Counted from the first letter of the stretch, positions 11,508 through 21,663 are shown. The stretch is DNA of 64,000 nt from Duganella sp. BuS-21 (GCA_041874725.1 CP097466.1:2604001-2668000), one strand, 5' to 3'. Numbers and translations are program-made. Notes: generated by a model from the sequence alone, not told the origin.

Positions 11508-13034
11508 CTAGCGGTGCATCAGTTCCGGCGAGGACAGGAACAGCGTGTTCCATTCCTGCGGCGAGGTGGCCAGTGCCAGCGCCTGTTGCGTGGCCGGCGC
11601 CAGCGTGGCTTTCAGCGACTGGTAGTACAGCGCGTTGGCCAGTTGCGGGAAGGCCGGGCGCTCCTGCGGCTGCGCACCTTCGCTCTTGAACAGGCCGGCC
11701 GCGCCGCCGCCGATGGCCTTGGCGATCTCAAAGCGCGTGGTCATCTGGCCCGGGCTGGCCCAGCCCGATTGCGTGAGCGCATAGCCATCCGGCGTCTGGC
11801 GGCCGTACAGCGGTTCGGCCATGCGGTTCAGCCAATTGAGCATCGGGCCCGTGTTGAGGATGATGTTGTCGTCGTAGCTCAGGCGCACGGCGGCCACCAC
11901 GTAATGCACCGGGTCCTTGAATTTGCGGCCCAGCGACTGGGTGAATTCGGCCGAGTCGAACATCAGGCGCAGCACGGCGGCGATGTCGCCGTCGCTGGAA
12001 CGGAAGCGCGCGGCCATGCGTTCCACCAGTTGCGGCGGCGGCTCGTCGGCCACGAAGTAGATCGCCAGCTTGCGGCTGACGTAGCGCGCAGTGGACGGGT
12101 GGCGGCACAGGCGGTCGAGCGCTTCGTCGACTTCGGCCAGGCCGCGTCCCTTTACCGGCTGGCCGAGGAACATCTTGTCGCCGTAATCGTGGCGGTTGGG
12201 ATTGAATTCGAACAGGCCTGCGCGCAGGTATTGGTCCTGCTTGTCCTTGCGGACGTTGGGCGCCTTGTCGCCGAGGTTGACGCCGACGCCGGTGAGGATG
12301 CGTGCCAGCTGCTGCACGTCGGCCTGGCTGTAGCCGCCGTCCACGCCCAGCGTATGCAGCTCCATGATCTCGCGCGCGTAGTTTTCGTTGAGGCGGTTGG
12401 CGGCGTTCTGCTCATTGTCCAGGTAGCGGATCATGGCCGGGTGGCGTAGCGTGGCCGACAGCAGGTCGCGGAACTTGCCCAGCGCGTGCGGGCGGATCGC
12501 CTGTTCTTCATAGTCGCCCACCAGCACGCGCAGATTGCTCTTGCCTTGATGGACGTTGAAGTGATTGAGCCAGAACCAGGTCATCTGCTCCTGCAGCTGG
12601 TTGGGCGAGTAGAGATTGCGCAGCAGCGAGCGGGTGGCGGCTTCCTTCGCCAGACGGCTCAGTTCCTGCTGGTAGGCGCGTTGCGCGGCTTTCTTGGCGT
12701 CGTCGTCGGCCACGGTTTTGTCGGACTCGCGGCGCTGCTCTTCCATTTTTTGTACCAGCTGCGGCAGCGGCGTCTGCGCGATGGTCATGGCGTCGATCTG
12801 CGCCTGCGCGGCAGCCGGCAGCACGGCGGGGACGGGATGCAGCTGCTGCTCCAGCCATGCGGCGTAGCCGATGCGCTCGGCTTGTTGGTAGGTACTCTGG
12901 TTGACGCCCCAGGTGATGCGGTTCAAGGCGCTGCTCAGCGCCGCTGGATCGGCAGGTGGCGGTGGCGTGGTGGCGCAGCCGCTGAGCAGCAGGAGCGGCA
13001 GGGCGATACGGCGGGCGAGGTGTCGGGTATCCAT
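11508..13034 (-). CDS. DUF1800 domain lipoprotein
   Basis: The 508-residue product from the ATG at 13034 begins with a lipoprotein signal (LPLLLLSGCATTPPPP). An alternative upstream in-frame start would put a non-signal extension in front of it and is rejected. The body carries the DUF1800 pattern: helices around LNRITWGVNQ, the ENYAREIMELHTLGVDGGYSQADV motif, and DPVHYVVAAVR. The biochemical function of DUF1800 is not established. It is first in an operon with the DUF1501 gene, suggesting an envelope-associated pair. Confidence 0.85.
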   Translation of the reverse strand: MDTRHLARRIALPLLLLSGCATTPPPPADPAALSSALNRITWGVNQSTYQQAERIGYAAWLEQQLHPVPAVLPAAAQAQIDAMTIAQTPLPQLVQKMEEQRRESDKTVADDDAKKAAQRAYQQELSRLAKEAATRSLLRNLYSPNQLQEQMTWFWLNHFNVHQGKSNLRVLVGDYEEQAIRPHALGKFRDLLSATLRHPAMIRYLDNEQNAANRLNENYAREIMELHTLGVDGGYSQADVQQLARILTGVGVNLGDKAPNVRKDKQDQYLRAGLFEFNPNRHDYGDKMFLGQPVKGRGLAEVDEALDRLCRHPSTARYVSRKLAIYFVADEPPPQLVERMAARFRSSDGDIAAVLRLMFDSAEFTQSLGRKFKDPVHYVVAAVRLSYDDNIILNTGPMLNWLNRMAEPLYGRQTPDGYALTQSGWASPGQMTTRFEIAKAIGGGAAGLFKSEGAQPQERPAFPQLANALYYQSLKATLAPATQQALALATSPQEWNTLFLSSPELMHR

Positions 13035-13147
13035 AGCCGGAGCATATGCCAGTTTGCGCGGTTTGGTATATCGACTATATGTATCGTGCAACGAAATGTT
13101 ACAAGCGTCTACAATAGCTGGCGTACTATTTTTGAGCGAGAACAGAC

Positions 13148-13750
13148 ATGTCCACCATCGATCCGCGCGTTGACGCCTACATCGCCAAATCCGCCGACTT
13201 CGCGCAGCCCATACTGGAGCACTTGCGCGCCGTGGTGCACGCCACCTGCCCCGAGGTGGAAGAGACCATGAAGTGGAGCTTTCCGCACTTTATGTACAAG
13301 GGCATGATGTGCAGCATGGCGTCGTTCAAGGCGCATTGCGCCTTCGGCTTCTGGAAAGCCGAGCTGTTGATGGCGGACGATGAGGTCAAGCGCGAGGCCA
13401 TGGGCCACTTCGGTCGCATCACCTCGATCAAGGATCTGCCGGCGAAGAAGGTGCTGACGGCATATATCAAGCGGGCCATGAAACTCAACGACGAAGCCGT
13501 GGCCGCACCGGCGCGCGCCAGGCCGGCCACGCCGCGCGCGCTGGAGATGCCGGACGATCTGAACGCCGCGCTGGACGCCGTGCCGGCTGCGCGCGAACAC
13601 TTCGACGCCTTCACCCCGAGCAAGCAGCGTGACTACGCCGAGTGGCTGACCGAGGCCAAGACCGATGCGACGCGCGCGCGCAGACGCGAGCAGGCCGTCG
13701 AGTGGATCGCTGAAGGCAAATCGAGAAATTGGAAGTACGAAAAATGCTAA
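13148..13750 (+). CDS. YdeI/OmdA-family protein with DUF1801 domain
   Basis: A 200-residue protein. Residues ~5-115 are a DUF1801-like domain (VDAYIAKSADF, EETMKWSFPHFMYKGMMCSM). Residues ~150-195 are the YdeI/OmdA-type C-terminal helical motif (FDAFTPSKQRDYAEWLTEAKTDATRARR). Family members are described as bacteriocin-protection or stress-related proteins, but the mechanism is poorly defined. The gene starts at an ATG after GAGCGAGAACAGAC and appears monocistronic, divergent from the DUF1800 operon. Confidence 0.8.
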   Translation: MSTIDPRVDAYIAKSADFAQPILEHLRAVVHATCPEVEETMKWSFPHFMYKGMMCSMASFKAHCAFGFWKAELLMADDEVKREAMGHFGRITSIKDLPAKKVLTAYIKRAMKLNDEAVAAPARARPATPRALEMPDDLNAALDAVPAAREHFDAFTPSKQRDYAEWLTEAKTDATRARRREQAVEWIAEGKSRNWKYEKC

Positions 13751-13813
13751 GAGGGATAGCGATCAGCAGGGTTTGGGCTGGACGCTAAAAAGCGTAAATG
13801 GCGCCGGATACCG

Positions 13814-13831
13814 CATGCCGGCGCCGGCATG
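13814..13831. repeat. 18-bp perfect palindrome between convergent genes
   Basis: CATGCCGGCGCCGGCATG equals its own reverse complement. It lies in the 101-bp gap between the YdeI-like gene and the convergent HTH gene. A second possible pairing, GGCGCCGG (13800-13807) with CCGGCGCC (13818-13825), overlaps it. Without a U tract it is a weak terminator candidate. Confidence 0.5.
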
Positions 13832-13851
13832 GCATGACTGATGTAGCACGA

Positions 13852-14139
13852 TCAATGCATGGACGCGGTGGACAGATCTTTCAGCTCGCGTATGCTGATA
13901 TCTGATTTTTCATGCATGCGCAGCAGGATCGTTGCACCAACCGCCAACTTCCGGTGCCGGATCTTGCTGATGATCGGTGGCTGAACTTCCAGCACCCGAC
14001 ACAACTCTGCATCGTTTTTCAGATTCATCTTTTCAATCAAAGTGTCAAGAAGCTTGTTTGGGACAAAACTGGATGGCTCCAGGGCCCGCGCACGGTTCAT
14101 GGCTTCGATCAGCTCAAGCTTTTTTTGCCGAACGTTCAT
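13852..14139 (-). CDS. Small helix-turn-helix (Cro/CI-like) regulator
   Basis: A 95-residue protein starting at 14139, directly after a strong AGGAGG site. Residues ~30-75 (LDTLIEKMNLKNDAELCRVL then PPIISKIRHRKLAVG) read as an XRE-like helix-turn-helix with the recognition helix around PPIISKIRHRK. The rest is helical. The promoter region (14140-14317) is strikingly AT-rich compared with the neighbourhood. There is no toxin-like partner next to it, so I regard it as an orphan regulator. It precedes no obvious operon; a link to the adjacent importer is possible but not shown. Confidence 0.6.
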   Translation of the reverse strand: MNVRQKKLELIEAMNRARALEPSSFVPNKLLDTLIEKMNLKNDAELCRVLEVQPPIISKIRHRKLAVGATILLRMHEKSDISIRELKDLSTASMH

Positions 14140-14317
14140 GGTTTGCTCCTCCTTTGCTCTAAACGTTAAATTAACTACGTTTCCTGGCAAGGCTAGCGCC
14201 CACATTTTTTGGTCCTGAATGTGGTACGCGACTCAACATTCTTAATAACCATGCAAGTTATTTTGAATAATACTACGGTTAAAAAAAGTGCAGGGTTTGA
14301 CAATTAAATTATCTTGT

Positions 14318-14995
14318 TTATTGCGCAAACGGGTTGACGATTGTTGTTTCTTGTAGCCCGTTCTTCGATAAATGTAGGATTTTGTCTGTCTTTTTGGCAG
14401 CAAGTTGCGAATGTGTCACCATGATGGCGGACGCGCCGGTGGCTTTTATTTCGCGCCGCAACAGGGTAAGGATGGCGTCTGCGGTATCCGGATCGAGGTT
14501 GCCGGTAGGCTCATCGGCCAGCACCAGGGCCGGACGATGGACCAGGGCACGGGCGATGGCCACCCGTTGCATTTGCCCGCCAGAAATTTGATGAGGGAAA
14601 TCGTGCTCGCGGCCGCCGAGGCCGACTTCTGCCAGCATCTCGGCCGCGCGTGTCGTGGACAAACCGTTCAAGAGCAGGGGGAGGGCGACGTTCTGCAGCA
14701 AGGTCAGATGCGGCAGCACGTGGAAGGCCTGGAAGATGAATCCCATGCGCGCGCGCCGCAGTTTGGTGGCGGCGTCGTCGTCCAGGCCCGACATGGCGAC
14801 GCCGTCGACGATGATGGGCGATTGCGCTGCGGGGTCTGGCGTATCCAGGCCGGCGATGAGGTTCAGCAGCGTGGACTTGCCGACGCCAGAGTCGCCCATG
14901 ATGGCGACGAATTCGCCGGCCTTGAAGGTCCACGACAGCCGGTCCAGCACCGGCCGGCCGCCATAGGATTTGGAGAGGTCGCGGAGTTCGAGCAT
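14318..14995 (-). CDS. ABC transporter ATPase, LolD/MacB-like, last gene of the putative selenium importer operon
   Basis: The 225-residue product starts at 14995; its ATG overlaps the upstream permease stop by one base (TAATG). It has Walker [10 protein letters not shown], signature ISGGQMQR, Walker [13 protein letters not shown] and the H-loop MVTHS. The DEPTGNLD form and overall size resemble LolD/MacB/FtsE-type ATPases rather than PhnC. It is the second ATPase of the operon (the other is at 16643-17461), so the two may pair as a heterodimer, one per permease. Alternatively one is redundant. Transport function is inferred from the operon. Confidence 0.85.
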   Translation of the reverse strand: MLELRDLSKSYGGRPVLDRLSWTFKAGEFVAIMGDSGVGKSTLLNLIAGLDTPDPAAQSPIIVDGVAMSGLDDDAATKLRRARMGFIFQAFHVLPHLTLLQNVALPLLLNGLSTTRAAEMLAEVGLGGREHDFPHQISGGQMQRVAIARALVHRPALVLADEPTGNLDPDTADAILTLLRREIKATGASAIMVTHSQLAAKKTDKILHLSKNGLQETTIVNPFAQ

Positions 14996-15801
14996 TATCG
15001 TGTGAGCGCGCGGCGCATGGCGAAGCTGATGCCATCGACCAGCGCCACCAGCAGCAGCATGGCGAGGATGACGGTGGCGGCCAGTGGCATCTGGAATAAG
15101 GACAGGTGGTACTTGAGCATTTGGCCCAATCCACCGGCGCCGACCACGCCGAGGATGGCGGCGGCGCGGATATTGTTCTCCCAGCGGTACAGTGTGTACG
15201 AAATCATCTGCGGCAGCGTTTGCGGCAGTGTGGCGTAGAAGAAGGCGCTGACCGCGTCGGCGCCGTTGGTGCGCAGGCTTTGCTCCGGCAGCGGCGCAGC
15301 GTTTTCCAGCGAGTCGGCGAACAGGCGGCCCAGTACACCGGCAGTGTGCGCGGCCAGCGCCAGCGTGCCGCCGAGCGGCCCGAGGCCGGCGGCGATCAGC
15401 ATGATGGAAGCCCACACCAGTTCCGGGATCGAACGCAGCACATTGAGCACGGCGCGCATGGCGGCGCGCGGCGCGGCACCGAAGCGGCCGGAGGCTGGCA
15501 GCGAAAACGCCAGGCCGAAGATCACGGCCAGCAGCGTGCCGAGGCCGGACATGGCCAGCGTTTCAAGCGCAGCCCAGAAGGTCTTGGTGAGGAAGGGCAG
15601 GCCGGTCTCCGGCGGCGCAAAACCTGCCAGCAGTTCCAGCGCGCTGTTGACCGCTTCCATGGTGAAGAAGTCGCGCCACTTGAGCGGCAGCGTAGCGAAG
15701 CTGGCGACGATCAGCAGCACCACCAGCAGCATCAGGACGCGCAAGGTCCAGTCGCGGGCCGGCGGCTTGGGCATGTGGGCGGCGGCTAGGTTCGATTTCA
15801 T
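14995..15801 (-). CDS. Phosphonate-type (PhnE-like) ABC permease, second permease of the putative selenium importer
   Basis: A 268-residue inner-membrane protein with about six hydrophobic segments. It contains the binding-protein-dependent permease EAA-type loop: FFYATLPQTLPQMISYTLYRWENNIRAAAILG, then GAGGLGQ. The closest named family is PhnE. It overlaps the upstream permease by four bases (ATGA) and the downstream ATPase by one base, so the operon is tightly coupled. A phosphonate role cannot be excluded, but no C-P lyase or phosphonatase gene is in the window. Confidence 0.85.
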   Translation of the reverse strand: MKSNLAAAHMPKPPARDWTLRVLMLLVVLLIVASFATLPLKWRDFFTMEAVNSALELLAGFAPPETGLPFLTKTFWAALETLAMSGLGTLLAVIFGLAFSLPASGRFGAAPRAAMRAVLNVLRSIPELVWASIMLIAAGLGPLGGTLALAAHTAGVLGRLFADSLENAAPLPEQSLRTNGADAVSAFFYATLPQTLPQMISYTLYRWENNIRAAAILGVVGAGGLGQMLKYHLSLFQMPLAATVILAMLLLVALVDGISFAMRRALTR

Positions 15802-16646
15802 CCGAGGCGCCTCCGCAGCACTTTAGAGAACTGGTCGGCCAAGGCCACCAGCAGTACGAACACCAGCAGCATGGAAGCCACTTCGGCGCCGGCCAGCATC
15901 TTCATCGATTCGTCCATGCGCTGACCGAGGCCGCCGGCGCCGACGAAGCCCATCACCACCGAGCCGCGTATCGCGCATTCCCAGCGGTAGACGGTGTAGG
16001 ACATCAGTTCCGCAGCCGATTCCGGCAGCACGCCGTACAGCAGCGCGGATAAACGCCCGCTGCCGTTGGTCAGCAGCGTGTCGCTGGCGTGGGCGTCGGA
16101 CGATTCGAGGATTTCGGCGTAGACCTTGCCCAGCATGCCGCAGTAGGTGAGGGCGATGGCCAGCACGCCGGCCGTGGGACCAAGGCCGATGATGCGCACG
16201 AACAGCAGCGCCCACACCAGTTCCGGCACCGAGCGCAGAATCACCAGCAGCCAGCGCACGCCTTGGCGCACGGCGTGCGCGGCCAGGCGCATGCGGCCCG
16301 TGCCCAGCGCGGAAATCGACAGTTGTTCGTTGATGATCAGCGTGGCGGGGATGGCGCCCAGCAGTGCCAGCGCCAGGCCGGCGGTGGCGATGGCGATGGT
16401 GTTCCAGGTTTCGCGCAGCAGCATCTCCAGGAATTCGGCGCTGTGGGCCGGCACCAGGAAGTCGGCCAGGAAGCGGCCGGTGGCGCGCAGGCTTTGCGCG
16501 TCGAGCAGTATCCACGGCGTGAATTCGCTGATGACCAGCGCCGGCCACAGGATGACCAGCGCAGCCACGATGGCGAGGATGCGGCCGCGCAGGGCTGGAT
16601 CGTGCCGGATATTGGTTGCGGCTGCAGGTGCGACGGCAGCCATCAC
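15798..16646 (-). CDS. Phosphonate-type (PhnE-like) ABC permease, first permease of the putative selenium importer
   Basis: A 282-residue membrane protein of the same fold as its neighbour, with the EAA-like loop LLYGVLPESAAELMSYTVYRWECAIRGS and GAGGLGQ. The two permeases are clearly paralogous, and both keep the RSVPELVWA/RSIPELVWA segment. They probably form the heterodimeric channel. The start overlaps the PhnC-like ATPase stop (ATGA). It begins with two Met codons; either may be used. Confidence 0.85.
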   Translation of the reverse strand: MMAAVAPAAATNIRHDPALRGRILAIVAALVILWPALVISEFTPWILLDAQSLRATGRFLADFLVPAHSAEFLEMLLRETWNTIAIATAGLALALLGAIPATLIINEQLSISALGTGRMRLAAHAVRQGVRWLLVILRSVPELVWALLFVRIIGLGPTAGVLAIALTYCGMLGKVYAEILESSDAHASDTLLTNGSGRLSALLYGVLPESAAELMSYTVYRWECAIRGSVVMGFVGAGGLGQRMDESMKMLAGAEVASMLLVFVLLVALADQFSKVLRRRLG

Positions 16647-17461
16647 AGGCAGGCGCCTACGCCGAGCTTGACCGCCATCAGCTCGTCGTGCGACGGCGGA
16701 CTGGCGGCCGGTTGTTCACCCTGATACAGCGCGGCGATCATCTGCGGCGTGACCTGGTCGCGCGGCAGGTCGAATTCGATGCGGCCGTCGCGCAGGGCCA
16801 CGATGCGCGGGAAGTGGCTGAGCGCCAGGTCCACCTGGTGCAGGCTGCAGATCAGGGTGGCGTTGCGGGCGCTGGCTTCTTGGCGCAGCGTGGTCAAGGT
16901 GAGTTCAGACAGCGCGGGATCGAGCGCGGACAGCGGCTCGTCGACCAGCAGCGATTTCGCCGGTGACAGCAGCAACCGTGCCAAGCCGCAGCGCTGGCGT
17001 TCGCCGCCAGACAGGCGGTCGACGCGGGAATACAGTTTGTCGCCCAGGTTGAAGCGCGACAGCGCCTGCCATGCGGCTTGCGGATCGGCGGGCTTGAACA
17101 GCGAGACCAGCGCGCGCCACACGCTCCATTGCGGCAGGCGCGCGGCCAGCACCGCCGTCACCACGCGCTGGCGCGGCGGCAGCGGCGGGGTTTGCGGCGC
17201 CAGGAATAACTGCGCGCGCAGGCGATGGCGCTCCGCTTCATCGAGCGCCCACGGGTCGACACCGAAGGCTTGGAAGCTGCCGTCGGCAGGCTTGTGCGAG
17301 AGGGAAAGGGTCGCCAGCAATGTGGTCTTGCCGGCGCCGGAGGGGCCGATCAAGGCCAGGTGCTCGCCCTGATTGACGGTCAGCTGGATCGCATGCAGTG
17401 CAGCGGTAGACGGTGCGCTCAGGTGGCGCACCGTCAGGTTTTGCAGTTGATAGTTCAACAT
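16643..17461 (-). CDS. PhnC-like ABC transporter ATPase of the putative selenium importer
   Basis: A 272-residue nucleotide-binding subunit with Walker A GPSGAGKTT, signature LSGGERQR, Walker B LLVDEPLSALDP and H-loop SLHQVDLALSHFPRIVALRDG. The family is PhnC-like (phosphonate/phosphite class). It lies 13 bases downstream of the substrate-binding protein gene and overlaps the first permease gene. It should power uptake across the inner membrane. It differs clearly from the second ATPase of the operon, which has a [12 protein letters not shown] Walker B. Confidence 0.87.
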   Translation of the reverse strand: MLNYQLQNLTVRHLSAPSTAALHAIQLTVNQGEHLALIGPSGAGKTTLLATLSLSHKPADGSFQAFGVDPWALDEAERHRLRAQLFLAPQTPPLPPRQRVVTAVLAARLPQWSVWRALVSLFKPADPQAAWQALSRFNLGDKLYSRVDRLSGGERQRCGLARLLLSPAKSLLVDEPLSALDPALSELTLTTLRQEASARNATLICSLHQVDLALSHFPRIVALRDGRIEFDLPRDQVTPQMIAALYQGEQPAASPPSHDELMAVKLGVGACL

Positions 17462-17474
17462 TGAGAACGTCGAA

Positions 17475-18335
17475 TTACTTCAGCAGGCCGGCGTTCTTGG
17501 CTGCGGCTTCGATGTTCTTGTAGTTCTCGACTTTGGTCGGAATGAACTTGATGGTGCGCTGCAGGTCCATAATGACTTTGTCTTCAGGCTTGGACGGGTC
17601 CAGGGCCAGGAAGGCGTCGCTCAGCTTTTTCTTTAGGTCGGCGTTCATGTCGGTGCGCACCGACCAGTTGTAGTCGTAGTAGCCTGGCGTGGTGTAGAAC
17701 ACGCGCACCACGGCTGGATCGACCTTTTTCGCTTCCAGCAGTTTTTCCCATACCGAGATATTCAGCGCGCCGGCATCGACCTTGCCGCCTGCGACGGCGG
17801 CCACGGTGGCGTCGTGCGCGCCGGAGAAGGCGATGCGTTTCAGGTCGGTGTCCGGATTGATCTTCGCTTGCAGCAGGTAGAAGCGCGGCATCAGGTGGCC
17901 CGAGGTCGAGGACTCGGAGCCGAAGCTCAGGGTCTTGCCCTTCAGGTCATTCAGGCTGTTGATGCTCTTGTTGGTGGTGACGAACACGGAGCGGAATTTT
18001 TCATCTTCGACGCGCTGCACCAGCGGCGTGATGGCGCCCTTGCTGCGATCGTTGGCTTGCACGAAGGTGAAGCCGCCGAACCAGACCATGTCGACTTTTT
18101 TATTGATCAGGGCTTCGACCGAGGCGGCGTAGTCGGTCACCGGCGTAAACTCGACCTTCATGCCGATCTTCTTCTCCAGATACTCGCCCAGCGGTTTGAA
18201 CTTGCGCTGCAGTTCGGTCGGCGCTTCGTCCGGGATGGCCGATACGCGGAACACGTTGTCGGCGGACTGCGCGTGCGACCAGGAGGCTGCCAGCATCAGG
18301 CCGGCGGCCAGGACGGATTTGAAGGAGATTTTCAT
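17475..18335 (-). CDS. PhnD-like periplasmic binding protein of a putative selenate/selenium ABC importer
   Basis: The 286-residue product starts at 18335 after AAGGG and has a Sec signal peptide cut after SWSHA. The mature part reads FRVSAIPDEAPTEL, LGEYLEKKIGMKVEF, then VDMVWFGGFTFVQA. This is a PhnD-type fold, and it matches what I recall of the family labelled in databases as putative selenate ABC transporter substrate-binding protein. It heads the five-gene operon and is divergent from egtD across 130 bp. The selenium assignment rests on memory of that family plus proximity to egtDB and senABC; phosphonate or another oxyanion is the alternative. Confidence 0.75.
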   Translation of the reverse strand: MKISFKSVLAAGLMLAASWSHAQSADNVFRVSAIPDEAPTELQRKFKPLGEYLEKKIGMKVEFTPVTDYAASVEALINKKVDMVWFGGFTFVQANDRSKGAITPLVQRVEDEKFRSVFVTTNKSINSLNDLKGKTLSFGSESSTSGHLMPRFYLLQAKINPDTDLKRIAFSGAHDATVAAVAGGKVDAGALNISVWEKLLEAKKVDPAVVRVFYTTPGYYDYNWSVRTDMNADLKKKLSDAFLALDPSKPEDKVIMDLQRTIKFIPTKVENYKNIEAAAKNAGLLK

Positions 18336-18465
18336 GGTATTTACCCTTGAGTGTGAAAAGACGCACGGAAGATTTACTGACGCGCTGCAAAATGGATATT
18401 CAGCTATCATAGCAAAAATCACTATCCCGTCGCGGGATGATCACCAAGAAAAAGCGGAGCAGCGT

Positions 18466-19401
18466 ATGCAATTGTCCCACGGTAGTCCGGAGGTCATCGC
18501 CGAAATCAGCGCAGGCCTGATGGCTGCCGCCGCATATACTTCGCCCAAATATCTCTACGACGGCCTCGGCTCCAAGCTGTTCGAGGCCATTTGCGAGCTG
18601 CCCGAATACTACCCGACCCGCACCGAAGCGGCCATCTTCGCCTGCCATGGCGCCGAAATGGCGCGCGCGGTGGGCGACGGCGCCACGCTGATCGATCTGG
18701 GTGCGGGCAATTGCGCCAAGGCGGCGTCGCTGTTCCCGCTGTTGCAGCCGGCGCAGTACGTGCCGGTCGATATTTCGCGCGACTTCCTGGCCGGCGCGGT
18801 GGCGCAGCTGCAGCAGCGCTTCCCGCACATCGAAATGACGGCCCTCGGCCTGGACTTTTCCAGCGGCTTTGCATTGCCGGACAGCGTGCGCGCCGGTCGC
18901 CGCGTGTTCTTCTATCCCGGCTCTTCGATCGGCAATTTCTCGCCCGACCACGCGATCACCTTCCTGCGCGGCCTGCGCCTCAATGCGGGCGCCGATGGCG
19001 GCCTGCTGATCGGTGTGGACCTGATCAAGGACCACACGGTGCTGGACGCGGCCTACGACGATGCGCTGGGCGTGACCGGCGCCTTCAACCTGAACATGCT
19101 GCGCCACCTGAATCACCTGATCGGATCGGATTTCGATGTCGAGCAGTGGAAGCACATCGCCTTCTTCAATCCCGAATTCAGCCGCATCGAGATGCACCTG
19201 GAAGCACGTTGCGGGTTGACGGTGCGCTGGCCCGGCGGCGAGCGCAGTTTCGCGCGCGGCGAGCGCATACATACGGAAGACAGCTACAAGTACACGCGCC
19301 AATCCTTCGTCAACCTGCTGGAGCGCGCCGGCTTCGCCACCACGCGCGTGTGGACCGATGAAGAGCAGTGGTTCGCCGTTATACACGCCAGGGTGATTTG
19401 A
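18466..19401 (+). CDS. egtD: L-histidine N-alpha-methyltransferase EgtD
   Basis: EgtD trimethylates histidine to hercynine with SAM, the first step of both ergothioneine and selenoneine synthesis. The 311-residue product starts at 18466 after a GGAG site; a longer in-frame start upstream has no ribosome site. It shows YDGLGSKLFEAICELPEYYPTR near the N-terminus, the SAM-binding LIDLGAGNCAKA, FFYPGSSIGNFSP, and the C-terminal HTEDSYKYT motif. Size and motifs are normal for the family. Its stop is two bases before the egtB ATG. It is divergent from the putative selenium importer. Confidence 0.95.
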   Translation: MQLSHGSPEVIAEISAGLMAAAAYTSPKYLYDGLGSKLFEAICELPEYYPTRTEAAIFACHGAEMARAVGDGATLIDLGAGNCAKAASLFPLLQPAQYVPVDISRDFLAGAVAQLQQRFPHIEMTALGLDFSSGFALPDSVRAGRRVFFYPGSSIGNFSPDHAITFLRGLRLNAGADGGLLIGVDLIKDHTVLDAAYDDALGVTGAFNLNMLRHLNHLIGSDFDVEQWKHIAFFNPEFSRIEMHLEARCGLTVRWPGGERSFARGERIHTEDSYKYTRQSFVNLLERAGFATTRVWTDEEQWFAVIHARVI

Positions 19402-19403
19402 GG

Positions 19404-20591
<1,188 letters not shown>

Positions 20592-20593
20592 TT

Positions 20594-21469
20594 TCATGCG
20601 TGCGCGCCGCTGAGCCGGAACTGACTCACCACCTGATTTAATTCCCCCGCCTGATCCTGCATGGCTGCCGCCGCAGCGGCGGCTTGCTCCACCAGCGCAG
20701 CGTTCTGCTGCGTTACCTGGTCCATCTGGCTGATGGCGATATTGATTTGCTCGATGCCGCTGGTCTGTTCGTGATTGGCCAGCGTGATTGCGCCGACGAT
20801 GGCGGTGACGCGGCGCACGCTCTCCTGCACTTCGTCCATGGTGCGGCCGGCCGCACTGACCAGCTGTGCGCCGGCCACCACCTTGCCCACCGAATCATCG
20901 ATGAGCGCCTTGATCTCTTTGGCCGCGCTGGCCGAGCGCTGCGCCACCACCGCGAAACCGCGCCCCTGTTCACCGGCGCGCGCCGCTTCTACCGCCGCGT
21001 TGAGCGCCAGGATATTGGTCTGGAATGCGATGCCGTCGATGATGTCGACGATCTTGCGCGAGGAGTCGTTGATGGCGTTCATGGTATCGACCACCTGCGC
21101 CACCACCGCGCCGCCGCGCTGCGCTACTTCGGTGGCCGACTGCGCCAGCGCGTTGGCCTCATGCGCGTTGGCGGCGTTCTGTTTGACGGTGCTGGTGAGT
21201 TCTTCCATCTCGGCGCGGATCTGCTCCGTGCGCGCGGGCAGGTCGGTGGTGAATAGTTCGAGCGTGAGCGCGGAATTGGCGCGGGTGGTCGTGCTGACGG
21301 TGGCAGCCGCTTCGGCCTTGACCCAGTCGTCCTCGATGATGGTGCGATTGAGGGAACCGATGCTGCCGAGCCGCTGCAGGCCGGTGGCGATCAGCACCGC
21401 CATCAGCAGCAGCACGGCGCCGAAGGCGATACCCAGGCGGGCGCCTATCTTGAGATTGGAGAGCATCAT
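20594..21469 (-). pseudogene. Methyl-accepting chemotaxis protein with two internal in-frame deletions
   Basis: The frame is intact (291 residues from ATG 21469, after a GGAG site) but the protein is far shorter than a normal receptor of ~540. It has TM1 and the beginning of a four-helix-bundle sensor, then jumps from ELFTTDLP straight into the signalling helix ([24 protein letters not shown]). The second membrane segment and HAMP domain are therefore missing. A second gap occurs near the hairpin tip: [16 protein letters not shown] lacks the usual ~7 residues (of the EVRNLA type) between GFAVVA and QRS. It is unlikely to signal normally. It ends two bases after egtB, convergently. Confidence 0.7.
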
Positions 21470-21571
21470 GAACCGACTCCTCGTCACAAAAAACGAGAAA
21501 CCAGTATAACTTGAATGCTGCAGTGCGGAAAAAAGTCTTGCGCCAGGTGTTGCGCGGACGGCACGTATTAG

Positions 21572-21660
21572 TTCGGGGTCAGTTCCGACATTCGGACACG
21601 AGTTCGCCGTAGCGTGCGCTACGGCAGGGCTCGTGTCCGAATGTCGGAACTGACCCCGAA
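21572..21660. repeat. REP-like inverted repeat with 31-bp perfect arms, at the leuA 3' end
   Basis: The left arm 21572-21602 is the exact reverse complement of the right arm 21630-21660. The arms begin TTCGGGGTCAGTTCCGACAT and continue CGGACACGAG. The 27-base centre contains a second short inverted repeat (GCCGTAGC/GCTACGGC). The whole can fold into one long hairpin. It begins three bases after the leuA stop and may act as its terminator. The form suggests a REP/REPIN-type extragenic element; that needs other copies in the genome. Confidence 0.8.
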
Positions 21661-21663
21661 TGC

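Noticed and set aside
14318..18335. True phosphonate importer feeding C-P lyase
   Set aside because: No phosphonate catabolic gene is in the window, and the binding protein resembles the selenium-linked family; it remains a fallback.
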